From the NCBI GenBank assembly GCA_016946835.1, contig JACVTC010000005.1, positions 697,501-707,500 on the forward strand: DNA of 10,000 nucleotides, given 5' to 3'. Positions 9,110 to 10,000 of the stretch are shown here, one piece after another. A program made the position numbers and the translations under genes. Source of the stretch: Neocallimastix lanati (nom. inval.) (lineage: Eukaryota; Neocallimastigomycota; Neocallimastigomycetes; Neocallimastigales; Neocallimastigaceae). Each line of letters starts with the position of its first letter. The stretch's first letter is position 1. The notes below the pieces were generated by a model. It made no database searches. It saw nothing but the letters and a program-made list of their open reading frames with translations, and was not told the origin of the DNA.

Positions 9110-9290
9110 ACAAATTATAAATAATAAATAATTAAATAATACAACATTATAAATAATAAATAATACATTATAAATAATAAATAAATAAATAAATAATAAA
9201 TAAAATAAATAATAAATAATAAATAATAAATAATAAATAATAAATGATAAATAATAAATAATAAATAACAAATAATAAATAATAAAAAGA
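9110..9290. repeat. AT repeat block with a TAATAAA 7-bp unit
   Basis: Units of TAATAAA repeat head-to-tail, most regularly from about 9208 to 9285, with a few G or C interruptions. Because 7 is not a multiple of 3, the minus strand reads as an apparent open frame of a repeating FIIYYLL heptapeptide. That is a by-product of the repeat and not a gene. Confidence 0.85.
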
Positions 9291-9357
9291 GTATTTATCA
9301 ATAAATAATAAGTAATTAAATTATAAATAATAAATGATTAAATAATTGAATAATTAA

Positions 9358-9360
<3 letters not shown>

Positions 9361-9396
<36 letters not shown>
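9361..9396. repeat. T36 homopolymer (A36 on the minus strand)
   Basis: An uninterrupted run of 36 T on the plus strand, 73 bp left of the minus-strand stop codon of the broken coding island. In minus sense it follows an AATAAA by 17 nt, as a genomic copy of an mRNA tail would. Confidence 0.92.
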
Positions 9397-9399
<3 letters not shown>

Positions 9400-9960
9400 C
9401 TCAATAAATAAACTTTATTTAATAATATTTATTAATAAATAAAAATATATGAAATTTTTTATATTAATATTAAAAAACTACATTATGTGGTTTTCGAGGA
9501 CGAAAATAGGGTGCAAAGGTTGAATTTAATTTCTCTAAGTTCACGGATCCTCTAATTCTTTCCATTCGTTTCTCATTGATTACTTCATGTGGCAAAAAAG
9601 AAAGAAAAAAAAGTTATTATTCGAAATCTGTATCAGAATTTCTTCTTTGCCTTGCCGTTGTCAAGAGCATCGACAATGAAAAACGTTTCGATGTTGATGT
9701 TCTTGACAACAGTAGGTCTAACTGCTAATACAAAACTAATACATCATCGTGTAAAAAAATTCGCTAATCATAATAGGATTAACATTAGTAAGGAATTCCC
9801 TAAAAACCCCCATGAAATATATAAAATAGAGAAAAGAAGACTCACTCGAAAGTGGGTGGTCTTATTGAAAGATATTATTAATAAAACGCCTTCCTTCTTT
9901 CCCCGGAACTGGTTTTTAAGATTTCATATACTGCATTTCCACCAAGAAGTCCACAGTATG
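9361..9960 (-). pseudogene. Frame-broken coding-like island with poly(A) tail, candidate processed pseudogene
   Basis: Between about 9475 and 9960 GC rises to roughly a third, far above the flanks and similar to the exons. On the minus strand one frame is open at 9958-9881, broken by several stops at 9880-9725, open at 9724-9620, hits TAATAA at 9619-9614, and is open again from 9613 to a TAA at 9472-9470. The last piece includes VINEKRMERIRGSVNLEKLN and ends RPRKPHNVVF. Then come about 73 AT-rich nt with AATAAA at 9419-9414 and a run of 36 A (9396-9361, minus sense). No introns are apparent. I do not recognise the protein. The alternative is the plus strand, where 9580-9963 is open for 127 codons (from GTG at 9589) and a GTATGT donor-like site lies at 9955-9960. 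That peptide also matches nothing I know and has high GC at third positions. The strand is therefore not settled. Confidence 0.4.
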
Positions 9961-10000
9961 TAAAATTATTGATTATTTTAATAAGCATAAGAATAAAAAT

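Larger units (their letters stand above)
8376..9360. other. Upstream spacer of copy B
   Basis: Almost 1 kb of AT-rich DNA without a supportable gene. It should contain the copy B promoter. The only distinctive element is the pyrimidine tract at 8523-8585, about 150 nt upstream of the ATG. Further right lie AT-rich unique sequence and a 7-bp repeat block at 9110-9290. Confidence 0.75.

Noticed and set aside
9053-9301. Minus-strand open frame of 82 codons rich in Tyr, Leu and Ile
   Set aside because: It is the translation of a 7-bp TAATAAA repeat, which produces a periodic heptapeptide by arithmetic alone.

Overview
The window is extremely AT-rich eukaryotic nuclear DNA. It has long A and T homopolymers, (TAAA)n arrays, and protein-coding islands of clearly higher GC cut by GT-AG introns of about 300-480 nt that are almost pure A/T. 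The standard genetic code reads through every exon. This texture fits an anaerobic gut fungus (Neocallimastigomycota) best. A dictyostelid-like amoeba is the main alternative. The assignment is inferred from base composition and gene structure only.

Layout, left to right. (1) 1-852, minus strand: the 5' part of a gene for a membrane-anchored metallophosphoesterase of the TMEM62 type (copy A), cut by the window start. (2) 853-4567: 3.7 kb with no gene I can support, filled with (TAAA)n arrays, homopolymers, a 66-bp tandem duplication and a family of degenerate ~38-nt AT repeats. (3) 4568-8375, minus strand: a complete five-exon paralogue (copy B). Its splice phases all agree and give 765 codons plus TAA. 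(4) 8376-9360: AT-rich upstream DNA of copy B with a pyrimidine tract and a 7-bp repeat block. (5) 9361-9960: a GC-richer, frame-broken coding-like island. Read on the minus strand it ends in a stop, an AATAAA and a 36-nt A tail, so it looks like a processed pseudogene, although the strand is not certain.

The main biology is a head-to-tail tandem pair of TMEM62-like genes. Each first exon encodes a short cytosolic N-terminus and one membrane anchor. Each first intron falls at the same phase-0 position just before the first metal-binding motif (SDIH). In copy B the phosphoesterase domain is followed by a beta-rich region and about five C-terminal membrane segments. The two copies differ at the second metal motif: GDITD in A, GDIAN in B. 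I found no new multi-gene system. The points most worth a second look are this paralogue divergence, a conserved competing 3' splice site at the motif-I exon, and the candidate retrocopy.
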